DNA of 10,457 nucleotides from Treponema sp. UBA4319 (GTDB taxonomy: Bacteria; Spirochaetota; Spirochaetia; Treponematales; Treponemataceae), in contig DGUD01000165.1 of NCBI GenBank assembly GCA_002393865.1, forward strand, positions 1 to 10,457, given 5' to 3'. The first letter of the stretch is position 1, and each line of letters opens with the position of its first letter. The translations under genes and the position numbers were made by a program. Below are positions 1 to 7,858 of the stretch, piece by piece. The notes below the pieces were generated by a model. That model was not told the DNA's origin. It did not search any database and saw nothing but the letters and a program-made list of their open reading frames with translations.

Positions 1-1218
1 CCTGCCCCTGCGGAGGAAGATGCCGCTGCATTCGCTGTGGCGGAAAGGCCTGCCCCTTCCGTGGAGCCGCTGCAAGAGGACGGGGAGGGCATCCGCGTTC
101 CGGGACTTAAGAAGCAGATTATCCTGCGCTACCTCTGCCGCGAGCTGCTTCTCTATTTTGCCGTCTGCTTCTCGTTCTTCTTTGTCGTCTTTTTTGTGAA
201 CCAGATACTCCTGCTTGCCCAGACCATCTTGGAGCAGCGCGTGTCGCTGCACAAGACGGTGCTGCTGATTGTCTACTGCCTGCCGGGAATCGTCGCCCAG
301 TCGGCGCCCTTTGCCACGCTGGTGGGATTCCTTATGTGCCTTGGCCGCATGGGTACAGACAACGAGATTCTTATCCTGCGGGCAAGCGGACTGCATTATT
401 CCGCCATCCTGCGTCCCGTTCTCTGCATCGGCCTGCTCATATCGGTGTTCAGCTTTGTGATGAACGACTATTTTCTTCCGCTGGGGCTCCAGAACTACAG
501 CCGCTTGTGGCGGCAGATACGAGAGAGCGACCCTGAGGTGACGCTGGAGGCTGATTCCGTCAGGAAGATGGGCAATACGGCGCTCGTTATCGGCGCTGTT
601 GACGGCAATCATGTGGACGGCCTCGTCCTCTTTGACAGGGACAGCAGCGAGCAGGACAGGATTATCGTTGCGCGGGGCTGCGATGTGCGGGAATCCTCGG
701 CGCCCGGCGTCATGATGCAGTTCGATATGGGCGGCGCCACCGTCTTTACGCTCGACCGGGACGAGCGGGTCGATTTTGATGTGATGGAGGCGCAGCGCGT
801 TCAGATGAACATCTTCGATTCGATGTTCATGGACGAGCAGGGCGAGCTTGAGCCCAACAGCATGACCTCGTATGATTTGTGGGAAAAAATCACGCAGATG
901 AAGCAGGATTTGTCGGTAAGCGATCTCCGCATGAACGCGTACAAGCTTGAATTCAACAAAAAATTCTCCATTCCCTTCGGCTCCATTTTCTTTGCGCTCC
1001 TTGCCTTCCCGCTCTCGCTGATTTTTGGCCGGCGCGACGGGCAGACGCTGGGTTTTATCTTTGGTATCATCATATCCGTCCTCTACTGGGCGGCGACCAT
1101 ATTAGGGCAGATATTCGGCGTCGGCAGCGGTTTGAACGGCTTCTGGATGATGTGGGGGCCGAACCTGCTCCTTGGCCTGGCCGGTATCTTCTTATATCTG
1201 AAGCTGAGGAAACGCTAG
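1..1218 (+). CDS. lptF: LptF/YjgP-family permease, probably 5'-partial
   Basis: This is an inner-membrane permease of the LptF/LptG (YjgP/YjgQ) family. With LptG and the ATPase LptB, such proteins extract lipopolysaccharide or another lipid from the inner membrane. From a possible GTG at 37 it would be 393 aa, against about 360 for the family. In that numbering I see three N-terminal membrane helices (about 37-60, 74-102, 124-146), a soluble periplasmic part (about 147-300, the family's beta-jellyroll region) and three C-terminal helices (about 310-330, 338-361, 369-388), which is the family topology. The frame stays open to base 1. The GTG at 37 has no well-placed ribosome site, since the nearest purine run (12-18) is too distant, and the first residues are Pro/Ala/Glu-rich. 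I therefore treat the gene as cut by the window edge. Only 3 bases separate its stop from lptG. The assignment to LptF rather than LptG rests on gene order. Confidence 0.85.
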   Translation, partial: PAPAEEDAAAFAVAERPAPSVEPLQEDGEGIRVPGLKKQIILRYLCRELLLYFAVCFSFFFVVFFVNQILLLAQTILEQRVSLHKTVLLIVYCLPGIVAQSAPFATLVGFLMCLGRMGTDNEILILRASGLHYSAILRPVLCIGLLISVFSFVMNDYFLPLGLQNYSRLWRQIRESDPEVTLEADSVRKMGNTALVIGAVDGNHVDGLVLFDRDSSEQDRIIVARGCDVRESSAPGVMMQFDMGGATVFTLDRDERVDFDVMEAQRVQMNIFDSMFMDEQGELEPNSMTSYDLWEKITQMKQDLSVSDLRMNAYKLEFNKKFSIPFGSIFFALLAFPLSLIFGRRDGQTLGFIFGIIISVLYWAATILGQIFGVGSGLNGFWMMWGPNLLLGLAGIFLYLKLRKR

Positions 1219-1221
1219 GAC

Positions 1222-2292
1222 ATGAAGCTTGTTTCGTATCTGCTGGGAAAATTTGCCAAGGTCTTTGCCGGCGCCCTGATTCTTACGGTGCTGGCGCTCT
1301 CGCTGACCGACCTGCTGCTGAATATCTGGGGCTATATCTCCAAGGACGTTGCCTTCCGCGTAGTGCTGCGCATCATGGGCTACTACCTGCCCAAAGCCGT
1401 CTGGTACGCGGTGCCCTGTGCGGTCTTGTTCGCCACCGTGTACGTGCTCAGCGATTTGTACGCGCGGAACGAGCTGCTTGCGGTCTTTGCGTCGGGCGTG
1501 TCTTTGCTCCGCTTTACGATGCCGCTTCTGATAACAGGCGTGCTTCTGAGCGCCGCTCTCTTTTTCTTTGAGGACAAGCTGGTTGTGGGGACATACGCAA
1601 AGAAGATGCAGCTGCAGAACAGCGTGCTCCAGCGGGAGCGCTCGCAGGACAACACGAATCTTGTCGTCATGGGGGAAGGCGGCAGAATCCTGTACCATGC
1701 GGAAGTCTATGAGAGCGCGGCGAAACGCCTGCTGAACGTGCAGGTGCTCTACCGCAGCCCGGGCTATGCCTTTGAGGCGCTGGTGGCGGCTGATTCCGCC
1801 ACGTGGAGATTTGACCATTGGGAGCTGGACAATCCTGTTGCCTACCAGAAGACGGCGGATGGCTACACCATGCAGGATGCCGACTACGACCTGTTGTTCC
1901 GCCTTGTGGAGCCGCCAGAGATGTTCCGGAGCGGGGAGATTTCGGTGGAGGAGGTGAGCGTGGAGGAAGCCCGCCGCTATATTGCCCGCCGTGAAAAGGC
2001 GGGGCTTCCGGTTTCCGGGGCAAAGGCTGACTATTACAAGAAATTCGCCTTTCCGTTTGTGGTGCTGGTGGTCGTCATTCTTGCCATCGGCCTGTGCGGC
2101 AAGACTCGCAAGAACGTGCTTTTGGTAAGTCTTGCATTAAGTATCGCAGCCGTTGTATTATTCTATGTCATGCAGATGATGACCATGCTGATGGCGCAGT
2201 TCGGCGCTATCCCGCCTGTGTTCGGAGAATGGTTCCCCGTGTTTTTCTTTATCTGCGTGAGCTCCGTGCTCCTGCGCTTTGCGCACACCTGA
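1222..2292 (+). CDS. lptG: LptG/YjgQ-family permease
   Basis: This is the second permease of the LptF/LptG pair, 356 aa, the usual family length. It should form a heterodimer with the upstream product in the inner membrane and be powered by an LptB-type ATPase, which is not in this window. Membrane helices are visible at about 11-36, 59-80, 99-120, 275-292, 298-318 and 329-352. A soluble domain at about 125-270 would face the periplasm. The ATG at 1222 lies 3 bases after the lptF stop, with a GAGGA (1206-1210) inside the end of lptF as ribosome site, so the two are probably translationally coupled. Treponemes are generally held to lack classical LPS, so the cargo may be another lipid or glycolipid; that is inference. 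Nothing looks broken. Confidence 0.87.
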   Translation: MKLVSYLLGKFAKVFAGALILTVLALSLTDLLLNIWGYISKDVAFRVVLRIMGYYLPKAVWYAVPCAVLFATVYVLSDLYARNELLAVFASGVSLLRFTMPLLITGVLLSAALFFFEDKLVVGTYAKKMQLQNSVLQRERSQDNTNLVVMGEGGRILYHAEVYESAAKRLLNVQVLYRSPGYAFEALVAADSATWRFDHWELDNPVAYQKTADGYTMQDADYDLLFRLVEPPEMFRSGEISVEEVSVEEARRYIARREKAGLPVSGAKADYYKKFAFPFVVLVVVILAIGLCGKTRKNVLLVSLALSIAAVVLFYVMQMMTMLMAQFGAIPPVFGEWFPVFFFICVSSVLLRFAHT

Positions 2293-2370
2293 GCGCGGCA
2301 CTTTATATGAAAACAGTGAAGGCGGTTCCGATAGTCCTGATGAACTTTTGGGCTGTGACCGAGGATGTGT

Positions 2371-3507
2371 ATGATAGACAGTATTTTTGACGTGAAGCAT
2401 GAGGACGGGGGCTCCATGGCCCGCACCGGCGTACTCCATCTGCCGCACGGCGACGTGCAGACCCCGGTCTTTATGCCGGTCGGCACAAAGGGAACCGTCA
2501 AGGCGGTCTCCAAAGATTCGCTGGAGGAGATAGGCTTTGAGATTATTCTTGCCAACACCTACCACCTTTACCTGCGTCCCGGCGAGGATGTCGTGCAGGA
2601 GGCTGGCGGGCTGCACGGCTTTACCCGCTGGGAACGCAATTTCCTTACCGATTCCGGCGGTTTCCAGGTCTTTTCCCTGTCCCAGCTGCGCAAGGTGGAG
2701 AGCGGAGGCGTAAGCTTCCGCAGCGATATAGATGGCAGCAAGCATTTCTTTACGCCGGAAAGCGTTGTCCGCACGCAGGCAAAGCTCAACAGCGATATCC
2801 AGATGCAGCTCGATGTCTGCACGGGCTACGGCGTGGAGCGCAAGGAGGCTGAGCGCGCCCTACGCATCACTTCCGCGTGGGCAGAGCGGGCAATCCGGGA
2901 ATGGAACGTGCAGCGCGGGCAGGGCTATAAGGGCGTGCTGTTCCCGATTGTACAGGGTAATTTCTTTGAGGATCTCCGCGCGGAGAGCGCCGCCTTTGTT
3001 GCTGCCCTGGATACGCCCGGCATTGCCATCGGCGGGCTGAGCGTGGGGGAGCCGCCCGACATCTTTGCCTCGATGCTCCGGCACACCGTGCAGTTCCTTC
3101 CGGGCGAAAAGCCTCGCTACGTTATGGGCATCGGCACGCCGGAATATATCTTTGAGGCAGTCGCCGACGGCATCGATATGTTCGACTGCGTGCAGCCCAC
3201 CAGAGTTGCGCGGCACGGGCTCTACCTGACGCATCGCGGCATGCTGTCCATCAAGCAGAAGCGTTTTGAGAAGGATTATGCCCCTGTTGACCCGGACTGC
3301 GGCTGCCGTGTCTGCCGCACGTATTCCCGCGCCTATCTGCGCCATATCTTCCGCGAGCAGGAAATATTGTCCTCCATGCTCGCGAGCTACCACAACCTCT
3401 ATTTCCTGCATGCGATGATGCTGGAGATACGCAAATCAATAGAAGAAAACCGCTTTCCGGCCTTCCGGGAAGAATTTTTGAAACAATTCGCCTCAAATAC
3501 TGTTTAA
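2371..3507 (+). CDS. tgt: tRNA-guanine(34) transglycosylase
   Basis: Bacterial Tgt replaces guanine at the wobble position of GUN-anticodon tRNAs with preQ1, a step in queuosine synthesis, in the cytoplasm. The product is 378 aa, typical for the family. I use the ATG at 2371 because GAGG at 2361-2364 lies 6 bases before it; the ATG at 2365 is too close to that site. Residues (378 numbering): HG-x-x-x-TPVFMPVGT near 26-39; TDSGGFQVFSL with Asp94; the base-recognition Asp148 and Cys150; IGGLSVGEP near 220; FDCVQPTR with the expected nucleophile Asp272; and the zinc ligands Cys310, Cys312, Cys315 and His341 in the usual spacing. One small departure is VQGN where VQGG is common. The 78 bases after lptG hold no convincing promoter or terminator, so tgt may be co-transcribed with lptFG. 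Confidence 0.95.
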   Translation: MIDSIFDVKHEDGGSMARTGVLHLPHGDVQTPVFMPVGTKGTVKAVSKDSLEEIGFEIILANTYHLYLRPGEDVVQEAGGLHGFTRWERNFLTDSGGFQVFSLSQLRKVESGGVSFRSDIDGSKHFFTPESVVRTQAKLNSDIQMQLDVCTGYGVERKEAERALRITSAWAERAIREWNVQRGQGYKGVLFPIVQGNFFEDLRAESAAFVAALDTPGIAIGGLSVGEPPDIFASMLRHTVQFLPGEKPRYVMGIGTPEYIFEAVADGIDMFDCVQPTRVARHGLYLTHRGMLSIKQKRFEKDYAPVDPDCGCRVCRTYSRAYLRHIFREQEILSSMLASYHNLYFLHAMMLEIRKSIEENRFPAFREEFLKQFASNTV

Positions 3508-3521
3508 GTTTTTGAGGTGAA
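3487..3521. repeat. 11-bp inverted repeat across the tgt stop codon
   Basis: Bases 3487-3497 pair with 3511-3521 over 11 positions, ten Watson-Crick and one G-U (3490 with 3518), leaving a 13-base loop that holds the TAA stop of tgt (3505-3507). In RNA this would be a stable hairpin. No U-run follows it, so it is not a standard intrinsic terminator. It could protect the 3' end of the mRNA, weaken read-through, or be a DNA site for a dimeric regulator. The pairing is seen directly; the role is unknown. Confidence 0.5.
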
Positions 3522-3641
3522 GGGCGGTAGTCTTGGAGCCGTGAGCTTCCGGGCTGCCGCTATGAGAGCTGTCCGTTGTCTGGCAGCGGAGCATGCGCTG
3601 GGTGCCGCATTGTGCGGCATCAGAGTCCTGAGGGGAATGAG
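3522..3641 (+). promoter_or_regulatory. Structured leader before the HEAT-repeat gene
   Basis: These 120 non-coding bases precede the HEAT-repeat gene. The clearest structure is 3598-3623: 3602-3609 pairs with 3613-3620 around a 3-base loop (one G-U at the base), and 3598-3600 continues with 3621-3623 past one bulged G. A weaker stem is 3553-3558 with 3582-3587, which can extend past a two-G bulge. The strong hairpin ends 6 bases before the ribosome site GAGGGG (3630-3635), which itself lies 6 bases before the ATG at 3642. No U-run follows, so termination is unlikely, and no clear -35/-10 pair was found. An influence on translation or mRNA stability is possible but unproven. Confidence 0.4.
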
Positions 3642-5183
3642 ATGAAGAAGATTGTGCTTTTCTGTGTGGCGGCGCTGTGTGCGGGCGCCTGTATATATGC
3701 GCAGGATGACAGTGCTGAGCTGGATCCCGCCGTGCGCCAGTATCTTGCGTCGCAGCAGGACGGTGAGGAGGAGCCTGAGTCCGCCTATGTCAAGAAGGAG
3801 AAGACAGTTCCTGCCGCAAAGCGCCCGCAGGCTGCTGCCCCGGACAAGGTGCAGGCTGTCGCCGATGCGAACATCGAGCATGCCTCGGAAAAATATATAA
3901 ACGAATGCACCGACACCTTCCTGTACGGTATAGAGGATCAGATTTCCGATATGCTTGAGACGCTCACAAAGGAGGAAGACCCGCGTTTTATGGACGAGGC
4001 ATACGACCTGTTCCAGAAGACGAAGAGCCCGGTCGTCCGTCAGAAAATCCTTGCATATTTCACCAAGCTGAAGGATCCCTGTCTGGAGGATTACGCCGTG
4101 AGCGTCATAAATGATCCCTACGATGAGAAGCGCGACACGGTTACCGCCTGCTTTGCCTACGTCTCTGCCGTAAAGACTGCCGATGCCATCGCAGGTGCCG
4201 TCGATCTGGTGGACAAGGACGACGATCAGTACTTTGACGCCGCGCTGAACTGCCTTGGGGAAATCGGCACGGATGACGAGGCGGTGTTCCTGTCCGAGTA
4301 TATCGACCGCGATGACCTGACGAAGGCGCAGAAGCAGTCGCTGGTGCGTGTGCTGGGCAAGCTGAAGGCTGTCTCTACGTATGAGAAGGTTGCGGAGCTT
4401 GCAGAGGACGAGAATCAGGATTCCTTTGTGCGCATGTATGCGGCGGAGGCAATCGGCGCGATGGGGGTGCCCGATGCCGAGGAGCTTCTGGTGGAGCTCT
4501 TTGAGAGCCGCGACGCGAACCTCCGTGCCTCTGTCGTGAAGGGGATAAAGCATTTTGAGGATCAGACTGCCGTGCAGCTGCTGATAGAGGCGCTCCGGGA
4601 TTCTCAGTATAAAGTCCGCCTGGAGGCGGTGGGCGCTGTGGACGAGCTGGATATCAAGGATTCCGTTCCCTACCTTGTGTACCGCTGCAAAGACCGCAGC
4701 GAGCAGCAGCAGGTGAAGGACAAGTGCTATGATGTGATAGCGAAGCTGAATACTGACGAAGGAAACGAATATCTGGTGGGGCTCATCAAGGATAAAAAGA
4801 CGGGTGACACGACGAAAGGAAAGGTCGCCGCCGCCTTGCTCAAGTACAATTATGCCGGCGCGCAGGAGATTGTCTCGCTTGCCTCCGAGACGCTCAAGAA
4901 CGATATACAGAAAAAACTGCGCTATGCGCTCGGCAAGGAATTTGCCAAGTACGGGCGCCCCGAATATGCGTCGGTCTGCGCGGAATTCATCGCGAGCAAG
5001 GACGTCATGACGCAGGGAACCGGGCTGGATATCTACGCCAAGGGGCGCTATGCGGAGGTAACGGCGGCGGTGCAGGCGCTTGCTGACAGCGGCTCGGACC
5101 CCAAGAAAGCAAAGAATGTGAACGTACGCAAGGCCCAGCGGATTCTGGGCATAGACCCTGACGCCCAGGAGCCTGAATCCTGA
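3642..5183 (+). CDS. Exported HEAT-repeat protein
   Basis: I recognise the architecture but not a specific function. The product is 513 aa. Residues 1-20 form a signal peptide (Met-Lys-Lys, hydrophobic core, likely cut after Ile-Tyr-Ala at 20), placing it in the periplasm or envelope. Cys17 after Ala-Gly-Ala could be a relaxed spirochete lipobox, so a lipoprotein is an alternative. Residues 21-75 are acidic and Pro/Ala-rich, probably a flexible linker. From about 90 to 490 the chain is helical with HEAT-like repeats, clearest at about 261-289, 292-320 and 321-350, with weaker units at about 112-150, 195-222 and 229-255. Such repeats form a curved scaffold for protein binding; no catalytic motif is seen. 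The ATG at 3642 is chosen because the signal peptide starts there and GAGGGG lies 6 bases upstream; an upstream in-frame start at 3576 would bury the signal peptide. A strong terminator follows. Confidence 0.85.
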   Translation: MKKIVLFCVAALCAGACIYAQDDSAELDPAVRQYLASQQDGEEEPESAYVKKEKTVPAAKRPQAAAPDKVQAVADANIEHASEKYINECTDTFLYGIEDQISDMLETLTKEEDPRFMDEAYDLFQKTKSPVVRQKILAYFTKLKDPCLEDYAVSVINDPYDEKRDTVTACFAYVSAVKTADAIAGAVDLVDKDDDQYFDAALNCLGEIGTDDEAVFLSEYIDRDDLTKAQKQSLVRVLGKLKAVSTYEKVAELAEDENQDSFVRMYAAEAIGAMGVPDAEELLVELFESRDANLRASVVKGIKHFEDQTAVQLLIEALRDSQYKVRLEAVGAVDELDIKDSVPYLVYRCKDRSEQQQVKDKCYDVIAKLNTDEGNEYLVGLIKDKKTGDTTKGKVAAALLKYNYAGAQEIVSLASETLKNDIQKKLRYALGKEFAKYGRPEYASVCAEFIASKDVMTQGTGLDIYAKGRYAEVTAAVQALADSGSDPKKAKNVNVRKAQRILGIDPDAQEPES

Positions 5184-5233
5184 GCGCAGGAGCCGGTTTC
5201 AGAGCTCGCCTGCGTTTGAAGCTGGCCTGCCGG

Positions 5234-5261
5234 AAAGCCCCGCTCAAAGCGGGGCTTTTTT
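5234..5261 (+). terminator. Rho-independent terminator between convergent genes
   Basis: A GC-rich stem (5236-5243 with 5249-5256, extendable by two A-T pairs to 5234-5258) encloses a 5-base loop TCAAA and runs into six T residues (5256-5261). It lies about 50 bases after the HEAT-gene stop and should end + strand transcription. Read on the - strand, the same stem is followed by only three T residues, so it may also stop transcripts leaving hrpA, less efficiently. Confidence 0.93.
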
Positions 5262-5305
5262 AGTCCCCGTGCCCGCTCCTGCTGCCTGTGCAGCTTGCGC
5301 CGCGC

Positions 5306-7858
5306 TCAGCGGTAAATCGAGTCGAGCATGCGGTAGACGATGTTTATTTTTTCCTTGAGGGCTTTGTTGAGCGCCGCATCCTTCGTATCGTCTATAAGCT
5401 TCTCAAGCGAGGAGAGGCTTTCGTTCAGCGCGGTGGGGAAGCCCCGCGATACTTTGAACCAGTATGTCCCTTTGCCGTCCGTGAACAGCGTGATGAAGCC
5501 CAGCTCCTTTGATGCGCTTTTTGCCTCCGTTACCCGCATGACCGTGTCCAACGCGTCCGCAAGTTTGTCAAGGCTTCCTTCCTCTGCTATGTTCAGGTTC
5601 ATCTTGCGCTGCCATCTGCCTTCCGCCAGCGGCTCAAGGTTCAGCGCCTTTGCCGCCTTGAGGATAAGCTCCAGTTTTTCTCCGGCAAGCAGCGTCCACT
5701 TGCCCATGACGATGGTGCCTTTCATGCCGCCGACTTGTGCAAGGAGCCCTTCGTTATGCTCGGCGGCAATCGCGCTGCGGAATTCCTGCCACGGCAGCCT
5801 GACGGTCTTTTTGCCCTTGACTTTTTCCACGCTGAATTCTTTGCCGCCGATGACGACGAAATCCTTGTCCTTCTTTCTGCTTTCTTCCGCGGCGGCACCT
5901 TTTTTCTTTCCTTCGCGCCCCTGCTCCGTGGCGGTTCGCTCCTTGCTGCCGCGCAGGTGCACGAGCTCCGCCTCAAGACCCGGCTCTATTTTTGCCAGCT
6001 GGTTTTTGGTGAGCGGCGAGACGCTCATGGCGAACATGCGGCTCGTCCTGACGATTTCCCCTGCGACGATGTAGAGCGGATTCGTGCGGAACATCGATGA
6101 GCCGGGGTGAATGGTGATGTGGTCGGCGGTAAGGCTGCGGTAGCTCTCCCTGCCTTCGCGGATGCACACGAACTGTATCATGCCCGCCGCGATGCAGCAG
6201 AGGTAGTTGTCCATGCTGCCGCCGCTGGTGATGGGCATCTGCAGGCGGGTGGATACGATTTCTTCGAGCTGCGTCTTTATGTTCAGGATTTCCGCCATGA
6301 CTTTGTCGTCAAGGTAATTGTTCTTGCAGAATTTCTCGCGGTTGCTTGCCGCAAGGTAGGTGCGGAACAGCTTTACGTAGCTGACGAAGTCGCCCTGGAT
6401 GTCGTTGAAGCCGTGGTGGGCTTTGCGGGCATCCATCTCCTCGCCGACGGGAAGCACGAACGGCGACTGCGCGCTCAGGAACGATGCCGCGATGAGCACC
6501 TCCTCAAGCACCTCCGGGAACTGCATGATGCTTTCCACGATGATGCGGCTGACGCGCGGCTCCAGCGGGAATTCCACCATGAGCTTGCCGATGCTGCTGA
6601 GGGAGCCGTCCGCGTCGAGCGCCTTGAGCCTGTTGAGCGTCTGCACCGCGCCCAGCAGCCCCTCGTGCGACGGGGGCGAGATAAAGTCGAAGCTCTCAAA
6701 GTCCGTGATACCGAGCTCTGCCATGCGCAGCACGACCTCGCTCAGATCGGTGCGGTAGATTTCCTCCGTGGTATATTCCTGCCTCGTGTCAAAATCCTTC
6801 CGCGGATACAGGCGGTAGCAGGTGCCGGGGCGGGTACGCCCGGCGCGGCCGCGGCGCTGGTTGCAGCTAGCCCGGCTTACCGGCGTCTCCACCAGGCTGG
6901 AGGTGAAGGTGCGCGGGCTGTAGAAGTTGAGCTTGGCGAGACCGGAGTCAATGACCGTCGTGATGCCGTCTATGGTGACGGATGTCTCCGCGATATTCGT
7001 GGAGAGGACGATTTTCTTTTTGCCGAAGGGCGCGTTGTTGAAGACCTTCTCCTGCTCTTCTTTGGGGAGGCGCCCGTAGAGCGGGACGATGTGGATTTTT
7101 GAGTGGAAGGGCGCCGTCAGCAGGCGCTGCATGCAGTCCTTGATGATTTTCTCACCCGGCAGGAAGGTAAGGATGTCGCCGTCCTCGTGGTTGTCGAGCA
7201 CGCGGTCTATGGTCTGCTCTATTTTTGCGATGAGCGCCTCCGTGGCGGATTCGTTCACGGTGCTTGCCGGAATTGCCGGGGGGTCGTAGACCATGGTGAC
7301 GGGGAATACCTGCGTGTCGATAGTGACGATTGGGCAACCGCCAAAGTAGGTGCTGAAGGCCTCTGCGTTCATGGTCGCCGAGCTTACGATGACCTTGAAA
7401 TCCGGGCGGGCGGCGAGTACCCGCTTGAGCAGGCCGAGCACAAAGTCTATGTTCAGGCTGCGCTCATGGGCTTCATCCACCATGATGACCGAATACTTGT
7501 GCATCCACGGGTCGAGCTTCATTTCCTGCAGCAGTATGCCGTCCGTCATGATTTTTATCTTTGTGGTCTCGTCCGTCTTGTCCTCAAAGCGCATCTTGTA
7601 GCCGACGAGCCCCGGAAAATGCGTCTTGAGCTGCTTCGCGATGAATTCGCTCACGCTGAGCGCCGCGATACGCCTCGGCTGCGTGACGGCGATGATGCCG
7701 TTCTGCGCGAAGCCTGCCTCGTAGAGGATGACGGGGAGCTGCGTTGTCTTGCCGCTTCCCGTCGGGCTTTGCACCACGATGACCTGGTTCTCCGCGAGGG
7801 ATTCCAGTATTTTCTGCTTCTGCGCGTAGACCGGCAGGCTTTTGTAGTCTATTGCCAT
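5306..7858 (-). CDS. hrpA: DEAH-box ATP-dependent RNA helicase, HrpA type
   Basis: This is a DEAH/RHA-type helicase of 850 aa that would unwind or remodel RNA with ATP in the cytoplasm. All core motifs are intact: Walker A GSGKT (34-38), TQPRR (59-63), DEAH (128-131), SAT (160-162), STNIAETSVTIDG (286-298) and QRRGRAGR (334-341). The helicase-associated region follows (about 380-500), then an OB-fold-like region (about 545-630) with the IHPGSS motif. A charged linker (about 636-668) leads to a C-terminal region (669-850) I cannot assign. E. coli HrpA is about 1300 aa, so this is a shorter form, close in size to the Borrelia HrpA, which is known to affect gene expression and infectivity. I chose the ATG at 7858: AAGGA lies 7 bases upstream and the protein starts directly with the helicase fold. 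The frame is open to 8218, but that part overlaps capA. The start overlaps the capA stop by 10 bases. Confidence 0.93.
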   Translation of the reverse strand: MAIDYKSLPVYAQKQKILESLAENQVIVVQSPTGSGKTTQLPVILYEAGFAQNGIIAVTQPRRIAALSVSEFIAKQLKTHFPGLVGYKMRFEDKTDETTKIKIMTDGILLQEMKLDPWMHKYSVIMVDEAHERSLNIDFVLGLLKRVLAARPDFKVIVSSATMNAEAFSTYFGGCPIVTIDTQVFPVTMVYDPPAIPASTVNESATEALIAKIEQTIDRVLDNHEDGDILTFLPGEKIIKDCMQRLLTAPFHSKIHIVPLYGRLPKEEQEKVFNNAPFGKKKIVLSTNIAETSVTIDGITTVIDSGLAKLNFYSPRTFTSSLVETPVSRASCNQRRGRAGRTRPGTCYRLYPRKDFDTRQEYTTEEIYRTDLSEVVLRMAELGITDFESFDFISPPSHEGLLGAVQTLNRLKALDADGSLSSIGKLMVEFPLEPRVSRIIVESIMQFPEVLEEVLIAASFLSAQSPFVLPVGEEMDARKAHHGFNDIQGDFVSYVKLFRTYLAASNREKFCKNNYLDDKVMAEILNIKTQLEEIVSTRLQMPITSGGSMDNYLCCIAAGMIQFVCIREGRESYRSLTADHITIHPGSSMFRTNPLYIVAGEIVRTSRMFAMSVSPLTKNQLAKIEPGLEAELVHLRGSKERTATEQGREGKKKGAAAEESRKKDKDFVVIGGKEFSVEKVKGKKTVRLPWQEFRSAIAAEHNEGLLAQVGGMKGTIVMGKWTLLAGEKLELILKAAKALNLEPLAEGRWQRKMNLNIAEEGSLDKLADALDTVMRVTEAKSASKELGFITLFTDGKGTYWFKVSRGFPTALNESLSSLEKLIDDTKDAALNKALKEKINIVYRMLDSIYR

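Noticed and set aside
1192..1818. Open frame of 208 codons on the - strand
   Set aside because: Antisense to lptG; His/Gln/Arg-rich composition typical of a reversed membrane-protein gene.
2320..2350. GTTC/GAAC pairing with a following T-run before tgt as a terminator
   Set aside because: Only four pairs with a long loop, too weak for an intrinsic terminator.
2307..2390. Possible 27-codon peptide between lptG and tgt, overlapping the tgt start
   Set aside because: No ribosome site precedes its ATG, and it has no recognisable feature beyond its small size.
3504..4553. Open frame of 349 codons on the - strand
   Set aside because: Antisense to the HEAT-repeat gene, which has a ribosome site and signal peptide. 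The reverse translation shows no domain and begins inside the coding region.
5280..5295. Small hairpin GCTGC-CTGT-GCAGC after the hrpA stop
   Set aside because: Only five pairs and no T-run on either strand; the nearby terminator at 5234-5261 explains termination better.
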